From Geodermatophilus sp. DSM 45219 (GTDB taxonomy: Bacteria; Actinomycetota; Actinomycetes; Mycobacteriales; Geodermatophilaceae): 64,000 nt of DNA. The notes below the pieces were generated by a model. That model was given only the letters and a program-made list of their open reading frames with translations, was not told where the DNA came from and ran no database searches. Where the stretch lies: NCBI RefSeq assembly GCF_900104025.1, contig NZ_FNIQ01000002.1:248001-312000 (forward strand), in the 5' to 3' direction. Both the position numbers and the translations under genes were made by a program. Positions 26,897 through 35,973 of this stretch are shown here, in pieces (position 1 is the stretch's first letter; the number at the start of each line of letters is the position of its first letter).

Positions 26897-28627
26897 TCAC
26901 CTCCCTCCGGCGGAGTCGATGCCTTCAGGCAACGAGAAGACGAACATCGCCTGTCCGTGGGGGCCGCCCATCATCCCGGGCAGGAACCCCTCGACCCAGG
27001 CGCCCCAGCCGACCGGCACGGCGATGTACTGCTTGCCGTCGATGCTGTAGGTGCTCGGGCTGCTGTGGTGGCCGCTGCCGCAGTTGAACTGCCACAGCAG
27101 CTCCCCGGTGCGGGCGTCGAGCGCGACGAACAGCCCGGACGGCGTGCCGGCGAAGACGAGGTCACCCGCCGTGGTCAGCACCGACGCGCACATCGGCAGG
27201 TCGTTGCGCCACCGCCAGACCTCTTCGCCGGACGCGTTGAACGCCGTCACCGACCCGGCCATGTCCTCGGCGTCCACGGTGACCGCCGCGCCCCAGTAGG
27301 GGATGCTCTCCTTGAACTCCCGGCGCCGGCGGGCGACCTTCGCGCCGGTGTCCTGCACCGGGACGTAGAACAGGCCCGTCCTGGGGCTGTACGCCGCGTG
27401 GGTCCACTCCTTGGCCCCGGCGGGACCGGGGTGGAAGTGGACCTCCTCCCCCTCCTTGTCGGGGTAGATCCGGGGCGTGACCGTGCCGTCGGGGCTGATC
27501 TCGCCCCAGGTGATCCGGTCGACGAACGGGAAGATGCGCACCCGCTCACCGGTGGTGCGGTCCAGGACGAAGCAGTACCCGTTCTTGTCGAAGTGGGCCA
27601 GGAGCTGGCGCCCGTCCTGCTCGAACAGGATGCACTCCATGTTGCTGTCGTAGTCCCACAGGTCGTGCGGGGTGCACTGGTAGTGCCAGCGGATCTCCCC
27701 GGTGTCGGCGTCCACCGCGATCACGCTGTCGGTGTAGAGGTTGTCCCCCGGTCGGACCTCCCCGTCGAAGTCGGGCGCGGGGTTGCCGGTCCCCCAGTAC
27801 AGGAGGTTCGTCTCCGGGTCGAAGGTGCCGGTGACCCAGCCGTTGCCACCGCCCCGCGCCCAGGCCTCACCGTCCGACGGCCAGGTCTCCGAGCCCGGCT
27901 CGCCGGGCTTCGGGATCGTGTAGCACCGCCAGACCCGCTCCCCGGTCTCCATGTCGTAGGCGTCGAGGTGGCCGCGCACCCCGAACTCCCCCCCGGAGCT
28001 GCCGACGACGACCCGGTCCTTCACCACGAGCGGGGCGACCGTGAGGCTCTCCCCGGCGCGCACGTCCCCGCTGGTGACGTCCCAGACGCACTCGCCGGTG
28101 CTGGCGTCGAGCGCGAGCACGTGGGCGTTGAGGGTGCAGACGAAGACCTTGCCGTTCGCCACGGCGACCCCGCGGTTGACGTTGCCGCAGCACAGCGAGA
28201 CGTCGAAGGGGATCGCGTGCTTGTACTGCCACAGCATCTGCCCGGTCCTGGCGTCGAGCGCCCAGACCCAGCCGTCCCACCCGGAGACGTACATGACGCC
28301 GTCGACGATGATCGGGGAGTTCTCGAAGGCGTACGTCGACTGGCCCGCGTGCAGCCCGTGGGGCGAGAAGCTGAACACCCAGGCCGGTCTGATGCGGACG
28401 ACGTTCTCCGTGTTGATCTCGTCCAGCGGGCTGTACCGCTGCCCGTCGTAGGCGCCGTAGTAGGTGAGCCAGTTCTGCGGCTCCGAGCGGGCGTCGAGGA
28501 TGCGTTCGTACGTGACGTCCTGGACCACCGGGGGCGCGGTCCCGGTCGCGGAGGTCAGCGATCCGAAGTCGACGGCCGGCGGGGCCTCTCCGTACTCGAT
28601 GTCGGTCCTGTCCTGGATGTCGGTCAT
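26897..28627 (-). CDS. PQQ-dependent alcohol dehydrogenase, lanthanide (XoxF/ExaF) type
   Basis: A 576-residue eight-bladed propeller quinoprotein that oxidises methanol or another primary alcohol with PQQ. The vicinal disulphide C146-C147 stacks on PQQ. Metal ligands by alignment with methanol dehydrogenases are E214 (GGEFGVRG), N282 (GTGNPAP), catalytic D325 and an extra D327 (HDLWDYD). The aspartate two residues after the catalytic one marks lanthanide-dependent enzymes; calcium MxaF has Ala there. Oddly, the N-terminus (MTDIQDRTDIEYGEAPPAVD) has no signal peptide, and reading further upstream adds none, although such enzymes are normally exported. No cytochrome c gene is nearby. The cupredoxin-like gene lies 14 bases upstream and pqqA 5 bases downstream. 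Confidence 0.92.
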   Translation of the reverse strand: MTDIQDRTDIEYGEAPPAVDFGSLTSATGTAPPVVQDVTYERILDARSEPQNWLTYYGAYDGQRYSPLDEINTENVVRIRPAWVFSFSPHGLHAGQSTYAFENSPIIVDGVMYVSGWDGWVWALDARTGQMLWQYKHAIPFDVSLCCGNVNRGVAVANGKVFVCTLNAHVLALDASTGECVWDVTSGDVRAGESLTVAPLVVKDRVVVGSSGGEFGVRGHLDAYDMETGERVWRCYTIPKPGEPGSETWPSDGEAWARGGGNGWVTGTFDPETNLLYWGTGNPAPDFDGEVRPGDNLYTDSVIAVDADTGEIRWHYQCTPHDLWDYDSNMECILFEQDGRQLLAHFDKNGYCFVLDRTTGERVRIFPFVDRITWGEISPDGTVTPRIYPDKEGEEVHFHPGPAGAKEWTHAAYSPRTGLFYVPVQDTGAKVARRRREFKESIPYWGAAVTVDAEDMAGSVTAFNASGEEVWRWRNDLPMCASVLTTAGDLVFAGTPSGLFVALDARTGELLWQFNCGSGHHSSPSTYSIDGKQYIAVPVGWGAWVEGFLPGMMGGPHGQAMFVFSLPEGIDSAGGR

Positions 28628-28641
28628 TGACCCAGTCCTGT

Positions 28642-29106
28642 CTACGGTCGTGGCTGCTGGGGGCGGTCGAGGCGGGCGGACTCCGGGACGTCGCCCCTCA
28701 CGACGATCGCCCCGATCAGGCCCCGGCCCTCGTCGTTGCCGATGTTGGAGCTGAACCAGTAGTAACCAGGGCCGTCGAGGGTGACGGACATGGTTCCGCG
28801 CGAGTAGTTCGGCAACCACATCCACTTGCTGTCGCCGTTGCTCGGCACGAGGGCGCAGTGCGTGTTCTGGTCGTCGTTGACGAACTCGATGTCCAGGTGC
28901 CCGCCGTGGGGCAGGACGAGGACCGAGGGGTCCCAGACCAGCTGGTCGGGCACGATGCGGATCCGGGCGTGCATCCGGCCGTCATCGCGGTCCTCGGCGT
29001 GCCCGATGTTCCCCGTGGCCAGCAGCCGACCGATCGTCGCCTGGTTCTGGCCGTCCAACCCGATCTCGCTCAGCGCCGCGGATCGTTCCGATGCGGTGCT
29101 CGTCAT
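28642..29106 (-). CDS. Cupredoxin-fold protein lacking type 1 copper ligands
   Basis: A 154-residue protein, predicted cupredoxin-like between residues 45 and 140 (IVPDQLVWDPSVLVLPHGGHLDIEFVNDDQNTH, then PGYYWFSSNIGNDEGRGLIGAIVV). Plastocyanin-type proteins bind copper with His, then Cys-x(n)-His and Met in the C-terminal loop. Here H83 is kept, but the Cys position is Ser (119-120) and the second His and Met are absent. There is no signal peptide. It starts at an ATG with AGGAGGTGA and is followed by the PQQ dehydrogenase after 14 bases, so it is probably the enzyme's partner. It might be a structural subunit, a metal or substrate handler, or an atypical electron carrier; sequence alone cannot decide. 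Confidence 0.7.
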   Translation of the reverse strand: MTSTASERSAALSEIGLDGQNQATIGRLLATGNIGHAEDRDDGRMHARIRIVPDQLVWDPSVLVLPHGGHLDIEFVNDDQNTHCALVPSNGDSKWMWLPNYSRGTMSVTLDGPGYYWFSSNIGNDEGRGLIGAIVVRGDVPESARLDRPQQPRP

Positions 29107-29176
29107 CGACCTCACCTCCTGGTGCGGTTCTGCTGTCGAAGCGGACTGACGGTGTGCCTCGCGGTGTCCGGCACGG

Positions 29177-29239
29177 TCACGGCCAGGCCCCCGGACGACG
29201 GCCCGCCGTGCCGCGCTCGGTCCGGACCTGGGTGGCCAT
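29177..29239 (-). CDS. Possible 20-residue leader peptide of the PQQ operon
   Basis: An ATG preceded by GGAGGAGG at ideal spacing opens a 20-codon frame, MATQVRTERGTAGRRPGAWP. It lies in the 173-base gap between the FdhA-like gene and the cupredoxin-like gene, ending 70 bases upstream of the latter. The ribosome-binding site is better than that of many real genes here. It could be a leader peptide that couples translation or controls the operon; it could also be chance. Confidence 0.3.
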   Translation of the reverse strand: MATQVRTERGTAGRRPGAWP

Positions 29240-29279
29240 GGCACCTCCTCCCCCTCCGGCTGCGGCGGCCGCACGACGG

Positions 29280-30425
29280 TCAGGCGGCATCGGGTCTGAG
29301 CACGACCTTGAGGACGCCGTCCGCCCGCTGGGCGGATCGGCGGTAGGCGTCCGGCGCCTGGTCCAGCGGCAGTTCGTGGGAGACCACGAAGCTGGGGCTG
29401 GCCCGGCCCACGGTGATCAGGTCGCGCAGCTGCCGGTCGTAGCGCCTCACGTCCGCCCGCCCGGTGCCCAGGCGCAGGCCCTTCTCGACCAGCGTGTCCA
29501 TCGCGACCAGCAGCGCGCCCGGCCTGGCCCTCGTGGGGACCCCGTCCGGTTGACCGCGCGCGCACAGGCCGGGGACGCCGAGCCGGCCGGTCGGCCGCAC
29601 CGTGTGCACGAGCTGGTCCAGCACCCTCGCGTGCTCCTGGCCCTCGCCGGTCCGTGCGGGAACGGGGAACCGGGTGGCGTCCACGCCCGTGTCGGTGCCC
29701 TCGCCCCCGGTCAGGTCCTCGATCTGCTGGACCGGGTCCCCGGCGGAGGAGTCCACGGGGACGGCCCCGATGTCCCGTGCCTTGGCCAGTCGCTCGGGGA
29801 CGGGGTCCACCACGAAGACGCGTGACGCGCCGCAGAGCAACGCGCAGTACGCGGCCATCAACCCCACCGGCCCGGCGCCGTAGACCGCGACGGTCTCCCC
29901 CGGCGAGACGCCCGCGAGGCGGCAGCCGTGGTACCCGGTGGGGAAGACGTCGGAGAGCAGGACGTAGTCGGACTCGTGGTCGGTGCCCGCGGGCAGCGGC
30001 AGGCAGTTGGCGTCCGCGTACGGGACCCGCAGGTACTCCGCCTGGCCGCCGGCCCCCGAGCCCAGGGCGACGCTGCCGTACGCGCCACCCGCACGGCCCG
30101 GCGGGGCGAACGTGAGACAGGAGCCGGTGGACCCGGCCTGGCAGTTCCGGCAGAAGCCGCACGCCACGGTGAAGGGCATCACGACCCGGTCGCCTCGCTC
30201 CAGGGCGGTGACACCGGCGCCGACCTCCTCGACGATGCCGAGGTTCTCGTGGCCGAAGACGAGGCCCGGCTCCCCGGCGGTCCGGCCCTCGTACACCTCC
30301 AGGTCCGATCCGCAGATGCCCGTCGACGTGATCCGCACGATCACGTCGTTCGGCTGCTCGATCCGCGGGTCGGGTACCTCCTCCAGCGCGACCTCGAAGG
30401 GCTCCCGGTAGACCACCGCCCGCAT
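29280..30425 (-). CDS. Zinc-dependent dehydrogenase, glutathione-independent formaldehyde dehydrogenase (FdhA) type
   Basis: A 381-residue medium-chain dehydrogenase that oxidises an aldehyde or alcohol with NAD+. Catalytic zinc ligands are C38 and H59-E60; the structural zinc is held by C89, C92, C95 and C103. The dinucleotide motif is VAVYGAGPVGLMAA. The long region after it, ending in GRLGVPGLC, and the RADVRRYDRQL segment are typical of the formaldehyde dismutase/FdhA subgroup. It sits at the head of the PQQ operon and is divergent from a GAF-LytTR regulator, which fits removal of the aldehyde made by the PQQ enzyme. Substrate is inferred from context. Confidence 0.85.
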   Translation of the reverse strand: MRAVVYREPFEVALEEVPDPRIEQPNDVIVRITSTGICGSDLEVYEGRTAGEPGLVFGHENLGIVEEVGAGVTALERGDRVVMPFTVACGFCRNCQAGSTGSCLTFAPPGRAGGAYGSVALGSGAGGQAEYLRVPYADANCLPLPAGTDHESDYVLLSDVFPTGYHGCRLAGVSPGETVAVYGAGPVGLMAAYCALLCGASRVFVVDPVPERLAKARDIGAVPVDSSAGDPVQQIEDLTGGEGTDTGVDATRFPVPARTGEGQEHARVLDQLVHTVRPTGRLGVPGLCARGQPDGVPTRARPGALLVAMDTLVEKGLRLGTGRADVRRYDRQLRDLITVGRASPSFVVSHELPLDQAPDAYRRSAQRADGVLKVVLRPDAA

Positions 30426-30548
30426 GGGTGCCCACCCCCTCCGTGCCGCACCCCCGGGGACACCGCCTGCCGTGGCCGACCGGCTTGCTGCCGGGGAACT
30501 GCTCACCGATGCTGGGACGCTCTTCCCCCCGAACCCAAGGGGTGCGGG

Positions 30549-32006
30549 ATGAACGGCAGCAAAGACCCGGTGAGCGGTGCGCCGCACGCGACCAGCGGGA
30601 CGGCGCTCCCCGACGACGGCCTCGGTCCGATCACGGCCGCGCGCGAACGGTTCGCCGCCGGCGCGGACACCGTCCACGGGGTCCGTCCCGAGATCCTGGT
30701 GTCGTGGTACCGGTGCCGCGAGCAGTACGAGGTCGACCCGGACCTGGAGCGGGCGCCCGCCGCGGCCGCGGGGACCGCACACTCCATGGAGCACGACGTG
30801 GTGTTCGCCGAGCTCGGGGGCCTGGCCGCCTGCGCCGGAGGTGAGGTCGACGACCTCGACGGCCTGGTGTCCGTGGCCGATTCCGACGGGCGCGTCCTGG
30901 CGTGCTGGGGAAGCCGGCGGATGCTCCACCTGGGCGCGGACTGCAACCTGGCGGCCTGGTCGGCCTGGTCGGAGTGGGCGAGCGGCACCAACGGCATCGG
31001 CACCGCGCTGGAGAGCCAGCGTCCCGTCGTGGTGAGCGGTGCCGAGCACTGGTGCCAGGGGTTCCACCGGTGGACGTGCGCCGGCGTCGCGGTACGCGAC
31101 GTCGTCACCCACGATCCGCTGGGCGCGCTGATGGTCTCGAGCTGGCAGCAACCGGTGTCGGACGCGGTGGTGCCGTGGCTCCACCGGGTCGCCGCGTCCA
31201 CCGAGGCCAAGCTGCGGCAGCGGGCGCACCACACGGGCACCCTGTTGGCGGCCGCCCTCGCCGACGCCCGGATGGCGCCCGCGACGCCGCTGGCAGCCGT
31301 CGACACGGCGGGGAAGGTCGTGCTCGCCAACGGGGAGGCCGCCGTCCTGCTCGGCACCCCCGCGGACACCCCCGCCCATGCTCCCGCGCACCGGTGGACC
31401 CCCCAGGTCCGCGCGCTGCCCCAGCTGGCCCGCCGGGCGACCGAACGCGCCCAGCAGGACCCCGGCTGGAGCGGGTCGACCCTGGTCCACGTGCCCTTCC
31501 TCGACACCCTCCTGTCCGTCGCGGTGCGCCCCGTGGTCGACGGTTCCCAGGTGCTCGGCGCGCTGCTCGCGTTCGGGCCCCCGGACCGGCCGGGCTCCGG
31601 GGACCTCCCGGACGAGCTCGAACCCCGTTCCTCCGGACCCCGCCCCCACCGGGACCGGGTCATCGCCCTGCGGGACGACCGATGGGTCCTCCTCGATCCC
31701 CGCGAGATCCGGTTCGCCGAGGTCGACCACAACAACGTCTGGCTCACCAGCGACCAGGGGCGGCTGCTGGCCGCTGCCCGGGGGCTCGACCGTCTCGAGC
31801 ACGAGCTCGGGGGCAAGGGGTTCATGCGGGTCCACCGCCGGTTCCTGGTCAACCTCGGCCGGGTGAGGGAGATCGAGCAGGGGTTCAAGGGAGCCCTCTT
31901 CCTGGCCACCGACACCCGCACCCGGGAGACCGTCCCGGTGGCCCGCCGCCACATCCCGTACGTCCGCCAGGCGCTCGGTCTGTCGGCCCTGGGCGGAGCC
32001 GGATGA
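30549..32006 (+). CDS. GAF and LytTR domain transcriptional regulator
   Basis: A 485-residue regulator with an unusual domain pair. The first 220 residues resemble the GAF sensor of AcoR-type activators ([24 protein letters not shown], then [13 protein letters not shown] and [14 protein letters not shown]). A PAS-like linker (about 235-360) follows, and the last 110 residues are a LytTR DNA-binding domain, with [32 protein letters not shown] and [12 protein letters not shown]. AcoR-like proteins respond to alcohols or ketones but use a sigma-54 AAA+ module, which is absent. It is divergent from the FdhA-like gene by 123 bases and probably controls the PQQ operon and itself. Its stop overlaps the dipeptidase start by four bases (ATGA). 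Confidence 0.82.
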   Translation: MNGSKDPVSGAPHATSGTALPDDGLGPITAARERFAAGADTVHGVRPEILVSWYRCREQYEVDPDLERAPAAAAGTAHSMEHDVVFAELGGLAACAGGEVDDLDGLVSVADSDGRVLACWGSRRMLHLGADCNLAAWSAWSEWASGTNGIGTALESQRPVVVSGAEHWCQGFHRWTCAGVAVRDVVTHDPLGALMVSSWQQPVSDAVVPWLHRVAASTEAKLRQRAHHTGTLLAAALADARMAPATPLAAVDTAGKVVLANGEAAVLLGTPADTPAHAPAHRWTPQVRALPQLARRATERAQQDPGWSGSTLVHVPFLDTLLSVAVRPVVDGSQVLGALLAFGPPDRPGSGDLPDELEPRSSGPRPHRDRVIALRDDRWVLLDPREIRFAEVDHNNVWLTSDQGRLLAAARGLDRLEHELGGKGFMRVHRRFLVNLGRVREIEQGFKGALFLATDTRTRETVPVARRHIPYVRQALGLSALGGAG

Positions 32007-33187
32007 GCGATCGTCTCGCCACCGCACGCGGCCTGCTGCGCCGCCATCCGATCGTCGACGGTCACAACGACCTCGCCTGGGAGATCCGCGAGCGGTTCGA
32101 CCTGGACCTCCGCCGGGTGGACCTGGCCGCCCCTGTGGCGGGGACCCACACCGACCTGCCGAGGCTGCGACGCGGCGGGATCGGCGGCCAGTTCTGGTCG
32201 GTCTACGTCCCCGGGACGCTGCAGGGTGACGCGGCGGTGGCCACGACCCTGGAGCAGATCGACCTGGTCCACCGGATGATCGACTGCTACCCGGACGACC
32301 TGGAGCTGGCGCTGTGTGCCGAGGACGTGGAGGGCGCGCTCGCCCGGGGCCGGATCGCCTCACTGCTGGGCGCCGAGGGCGGCCATGCCATCGCGAACTC
32401 GATGGGTGTGCTCCGGACGCTGCACAGGCTCGGCGTCCGGTACCTGACCCTGACGCACAACGTCAACGTGGCCTGGGCCGACTCGGCGACGGACGATCCC
32501 GTCATCGGGGGTCTGAGCGCGTTCGGACGGGAGGTCGTGCGGGAGATGCACCGGCTCGGGATGCTGGTCGACCTGTCGCACGTGGCGGCCACCACGGCAC
32601 GCGACGTCCTCCAGGTCGCGGAGGCCCCGGTCGTCTTCTCCCACTCGGGGGCCCGTGCGGTCTGCGATCACCCACGCAACGTCCCCGACGACCTGCTGCG
32701 CCGTCTCGCCGCCAACGGAGGCGTCTGCATGGTGACGTTCGTCCCGGACTTCGTCTCGCCGCGGTGCCGCGCATGGACGCTCGGGCTCCGGGCCGAGGTG
32801 GAGCGCCGCGGGCTCGATCCGAGGGACGCCGGGACCCGGGACGCGGTGGCAGCCGAGTACGTGGCCGACCATCCCCGCCCGCGGGCGACGCTCGCCGAGG
32901 TCGCCGACCACGTCGAGCACGTACGGCGGGTGGCCGGCGTCGACCACGTCGGCATCGGCGGGGACTACGACGGGACGCGGGACGTCCCCGAGGGCCTGGA
33001 GGACGTCGCCTGCTGTCCGGCCCTGATCGCCGAGCTCCTCGACCGGGGGTGGAGTGAGGACGACTGTGCGCGGCTGAGCGGCGGGAACGTCCTGCGGGTC
33101 CTCCGTGGGACCGAGGCCGTGTCACGCTCGGCGTCCGCCCGGCGAGGGCCGTCGACGGCGAGCATCGGGGAGCTCGACCGCACCTGA
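32003..33187 (+). CDS. Membrane (renal) dipeptidase-family protein
   Basis: A 394-residue amidohydrolase of the peptidase M19 family, which cleaves dipeptides, including some with D-residues, using two zinc ions. Ligands are visible: HxD at H21-D23 (VDGHNDLAW), the bridging Glu in LLGAEGGHA, His in LVDLSHVA, His in VFSHSGAR, and the GIGGDYDGT segment. Its start overlaps the stop of the GAF-LytTR gene, so the two are co-transcribed. Why a dipeptidase accompanies the PQQ regulator is not obvious; trimming of PQQ-precursor peptides is a speculative idea, since no pqqF-type protease is present. No signal peptide is seen. Confidence 0.88.
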   Translation: MSDRLATARGLLRRHPIVDGHNDLAWEIRERFDLDLRRVDLAAPVAGTHTDLPRLRRGGIGGQFWSVYVPGTLQGDAAVATTLEQIDLVHRMIDCYPDDLELALCAEDVEGALARGRIASLLGAEGGHAIANSMGVLRTLHRLGVRYLTLTHNVNVAWADSATDDPVIGGLSAFGREVVREMHRLGMLVDLSHVAATTARDVLQVAEAPVVFSHSGARAVCDHPRNVPDDLLRRLAANGGVCMVTFVPDFVSPRCRAWTLGLRAEVERRGLDPRDAGTRDAVAAEYVADHPRPRATLAEVADHVEHVRRVAGVDHVGIGGDYDGTRDVPEGLEDVACCPALIAELLDRGWSEDDCARLSGGNVLRVLRGTEAVSRSASARRGPSTASIGELDRT

Positions 33188-33203
33188 CGAACGGCTGCCG
33201 TCG

Positions 33204-33944
33204 TCACGGGGGCTGCGACCGGTCGCGGGCGACCCCGAGGTGGTGCGCCATGACCTGGCCCAGCGCGACGGTGTCCACGGCAACGGTGACGATCGTGGCG
33301 CCCTCGGCGGCGTAGCCCGCGGCCTCCTCGCCGCTGTAGGCGTGCACGCCGACGGGCACCCCGGCGGCGCCGGCCCGGGCGACGATCGAGGACAGCACCC
33401 CGCGCAGCTCCGCCCGGCGGTCCTCCCCGGTCAGCTCCAGGGACAGCGCGAGGTCCCCGGGGCCGACGTACACCCCGTCCAGCCCCTCGACGGCGAGGAC
33501 CGCGTCGAGGTCGTCGAGAGCGGTCGCGGTCTCCACCATGACGACGACGAGCGGCCGGTCGGCCCCGCCGGAGAGCCGCCCGATCGACCGGCTCCCGGCC
33601 GGGGCGTACCGGGTGGCGGCGACGACCTCCCGGGCGTGCGCGGCGTCGCGCACGTTGGGCACGACCACCCCGCGGGCGCCGAGGTCGAGCGGTCGGCCGA
33701 CGTCGGCGAACTGCGGGCTGCGGGTCCTGACCAGCGGCACCGAGCCCGCCGCGGTGACCGCCGCGGCCACCCCGGGCAGGTCGGCCTCGGCCAGCGCGCC
33801 GTGCTGCAGGTCGAGGACGACGTAGTCCGCCCCCGTCCGCGCCAGCACCTCGCCGGTCACCGCGCCCGGCAGCAGGCTCCACAGGCCGTGGCACGGTCGC
33901 CGCTCCGACCACCGCCGCCGCAGGTCGACCTCGCTGACCGCCAT
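33204..33944 (-). CDS. HpcH/HpaI aldolase-family protein
   Basis: A 246-residue class II pyruvate-type aldolase/citrate lyase-like enzyme. Family segments: GADYVVLDLQHGALAEADLPGV, LVRTRSPQFADVGRPLDLGARGVVVPNV, a metal-binding MVETATALDDLDAVLAVEGLDGVYVGPGDLALSL. These match HpaI and 2-dehydro-3-deoxyglucarate aldolase, which cleave 2-keto-3-deoxy or 4-hydroxy-2-oxo acids into pyruvate and an aldehyde. The ATG at 33944 is where similarity begins. It lies 34 bases after the epimerase gene on the same strand, so the pair may be an operon for a sugar acid or aromatic side chain. Confidence 0.88.
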   Translation of the reverse strand: MAVSEVDLRRRWSERRPCHGLWSLLPGAVTGEVLARTGADYVVLDLQHGALAEADLPGVAAAVTAAGSVPLVRTRSPQFADVGRPLDLGARGVVVPNVRDAAHAREVVAATRYAPAGSRSIGRLSGGADRPLVVVMVETATALDDLDAVLAVEGLDGVYVGPGDLALSLELTGEDRRAELRGVLSSIVARAGAAGVPVGVHAYSGEEAAGYAAEGATIVTVAVDTVALGQVMAHHLGVARDRSQPP

Positions 33945-33978
33945 CCCGGTTCCCCCGTCCCGCCCGGCGACGGCGGCG

Positions 33979-35001
33979 TCATCCGGACACCGCCCCCGGG
34001 ACCTGACCGGGATCCTGCCGCACGGAGCGGACCGGGCGGCGGCGCGCCGGGCCCGGGCGGTCGGCGCGCAGCGCGTCCAGCGTGCGGCGGACACCGTCCT
34101 CGTAGGGGGTGGCGGTCAGCCCGAAGGCGCGGGCCGCCCGGCTGCCGTCGACCTCGAAGGGCTGCTCGAACTGGTAGACCATCTCGGCCCCCTCGCGGGC
34201 CAGCGGCACGAGCAGTCCGGCCGCGCGCACCTGGGCGGTGCCGTGCGGCCACAGCCGCAGGCGGGTGCCGGCCTGCCGGCAGGCCTCGGCGGCCAGGGCC
34301 CGGCCGGTGGTGCCGCCCGGGTGCGGCACGTGCCAGACGCCGGCGTCCGAGGGGTCCTCCCGGCCGACGACGGCCAGCGCCCGCGCGAAGTCGTCGACGA
34401 AGGTGGGCGTCAGCGGCAGGTCGGGGTCGCCGAGCCAGTGCACGGTCCGGCCGCGCAGCGCCGCGGCGAACACGTTGCCGGCGACGAGCGAGCGGACGCC
34501 GGGGCCGTAGAGCTCCCCCGCCCGGACGACGCTCACCCGCAGCCGCCCAGCCGCGGCCGCGTGCAGCAGGCGCTCGGCGATCCAGGCACGCAGCACGCCC
34601 TTGCTGCTGACCGGGCGCCACGGGGTGTCCTCGGTCATGGGGCCGCGCACCCGGCCGTACATCCAGGTGTCGTCGGCGTAGACCAGGCGGGCCCCGACGG
34701 TGCTCGCCGCGTCGACCAGCGCGTCGGTCACCACCGGGAACAGCTCGGTCCAGCGGGCGAGGACCGGCATCACGCAGTGGTGGACGACGGCCGCGCCCCG
34801 GCAGGCGCCGGTGAGGGCCTCCGGGTCGGTCGCGTCCGCCGCGACCGGCTCCGCGCCCGGTGTGCCGACGTCCCGCCCGTCCCGGGTCACCGCCCGGACC
34901 GGCAGCCCGGCCGCGGCCAGCAGCGCGACGAGCCGCCGGCCGACCGCTCCCCCGGCGCCGACGACGGCGTGCAGGTCCCCGGTCGACGGCGGACGGGTCA
35001 T
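33979..35001 (-). CDS. NAD-dependent epimerase/dehydratase family protein
   Basis: A 340-residue extended short-chain dehydrogenase. The N-terminal nucleotide motif HAVVGAGGAVGRRLVALLAAAG matches GxxGxxG. The usual catalytic Tyr-x-x-x-Lys is not clear: WMYGRVRGPM appears after the Asp-Thr strand and SSKGVLRAWIAERLL holds a lysine at the place of the active-site helix. It may therefore be a nucleoside-sugar epimerase-like protein with altered chemistry. It precedes the aldolase on the same strand and follows metQ by 94 bases; whether it belongs to the met transcript is unclear. Confidence 0.75.
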   Translation of the reverse strand: MTRPPSTGDLHAVVGAGGAVGRRLVALLAAAGLPVRAVTRDGRDVGTPGAEPVAADATDPEALTGACRGAAVVHHCVMPVLARWTELFPVVTDALVDAASTVGARLVYADDTWMYGRVRGPMTEDTPWRPVSSKGVLRAWIAERLLHAAAAGRLRVSVVRAGELYGPGVRSLVAGNVFAAALRGRTVHWLGDPDLPLTPTFVDDFARALAVVGREDPSDAGVWHVPHPGGTTGRALAAEACRQAGTRLRLWPHGTAQVRAAGLLVPLAREGAEMVYQFEQPFEVDGSRAARAFGLTATPYEDGVRRTLDALRADRPGPARRRPVRSVRQDPGQVPGAVSG

Positions 35002-35095
35002 CGGGCACCTCCCGGCGGCGAACGGCGGGGCCCAGCGTGCCCGGGATCCGGCGTCCGGTGCAGGTCCTCGCGCGCCCGCCGTGCGGCGGGCCGGG

Positions 35096-35914
35096 TCAGG
35101 AGGCGGGGATGACGGCGCCCTCGTAGGTGTCCTCGATGAACTGGCGGACCTCGTCGGAGTGCAGCAGCTCCTCCAGCTGCTGGATCCGCTCGTCGCCCTC
35201 GTCGCCGGTGCGCACGACGAGCAGGTTGGCGTTGGGGTTGCCCTCGGCCTCCTCCAGCGCGAGGGCGTCCTCGGCCGGCACCAGGTCGGCCTCGATGGCG
35301 TAGTTGCCGTTGATCACGGCGATGTCCACGTCGGCGAGCGACCGGGGCACCTGGGCGGCCTCCACCTCGGAGATCTGCAGGTCCTTCGGGTTGCCCTGGA
35401 CGTCCAGCGACGTCGGCGCGGCGTCGCCGGTGTCGGCCAGCGTGATCAGGCCGTTGGCCTCCAGCAGCCGCAGCGCCCGGGCGGCGTTGGTCGGGTCGTT
35501 CGGGATCGCCACGGTCGCGCCGTCCGGGAGGGCGGCGAGGTCGGTCAGCGTGCTGGAGTAGATGCCCAGCGGCTCGATGTGCACCGGCGCCAGCGGCGTG
35601 AAGTCGTACCCGGCGCTGGCCTCCTGCTCCTCCAGGTACGGGACGGTCTGGAAGTAGTTGGCGTCCAGCGAGCCGTCGTCGAGGGCGACGTTGGGCTGCA
35701 CGTAGTCGGTGAACTCGACGATCTCGAGGTCCAGCCCGGCGTCGGCGGCGAGCTCGTCGTCGATGTGCCGCAGGATCTCGGCGTGCGGGACCGGGGACGC
35801 GCCGACCCGCAGCGGCTCGTCGGCCGCGGACAGCTGCGCCTCGCCGCCGCCGCACGCGGTGAGCAGAGCGGTCGCGGCGGTGGCGGCCAGGAGCAGGGTG
35901 GGGCGGGAGCGCAT
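35096..35914 (-). CDS. metQ: MetQ, methionine ABC transporter substrate-binding lipoprotein
   Basis: A 272-residue lipoprotein that captures methionine for the MetNI importer. The signal peptide ends in a lipobox LLTAC with the lipidated cysteine at residue 21. The NlpA/MetQ domain follows: LRVGASPVPHAEIL, DYVQPNVALDDGSLDANYFQTVPYL, and VAIPNDPTNAARALRLLEANGLI, all strong family features. It is the third gene after metN and metI. The operon leader holds a SAM riboswitch, consistent with methionine as the substrate. Confidence 0.93.
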   Translation of the reverse strand: MRSRPTLLLAATAATALLTACGGGEAQLSAADEPLRVGASPVPHAEILRHIDDELAADAGLDLEIVEFTDYVQPNVALDDGSLDANYFQTVPYLEEQEASAGYDFTPLAPVHIEPLGIYSSTLTDLAALPDGATVAIPNDPTNAARALRLLEANGLITLADTGDAAPTSLDVQGNPKDLQISEVEAAQVPRSLADVDIAVINGNYAIEADLVPAEDALALEEAEGNPNANLLVVRTGDEGDERIQQLEELLHSDEVRQFIEDTYEGAVIPAS

Positions 35915-35973
35915 GGCGGGAGTTCTCCTTCGAGGGTGGTGCCGGTGGCCGGGCGGCCGCCGGGGTGCGGGGA

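Noticed and set aside
28642-30435. Single 597-codon gene joining the cupredoxin with upstream sequence
   Set aside because: The upstream two thirds lie out of frame within the FdhA-like gene and have no family features; the ATG at 29106 has an excellent ribosome-binding site.
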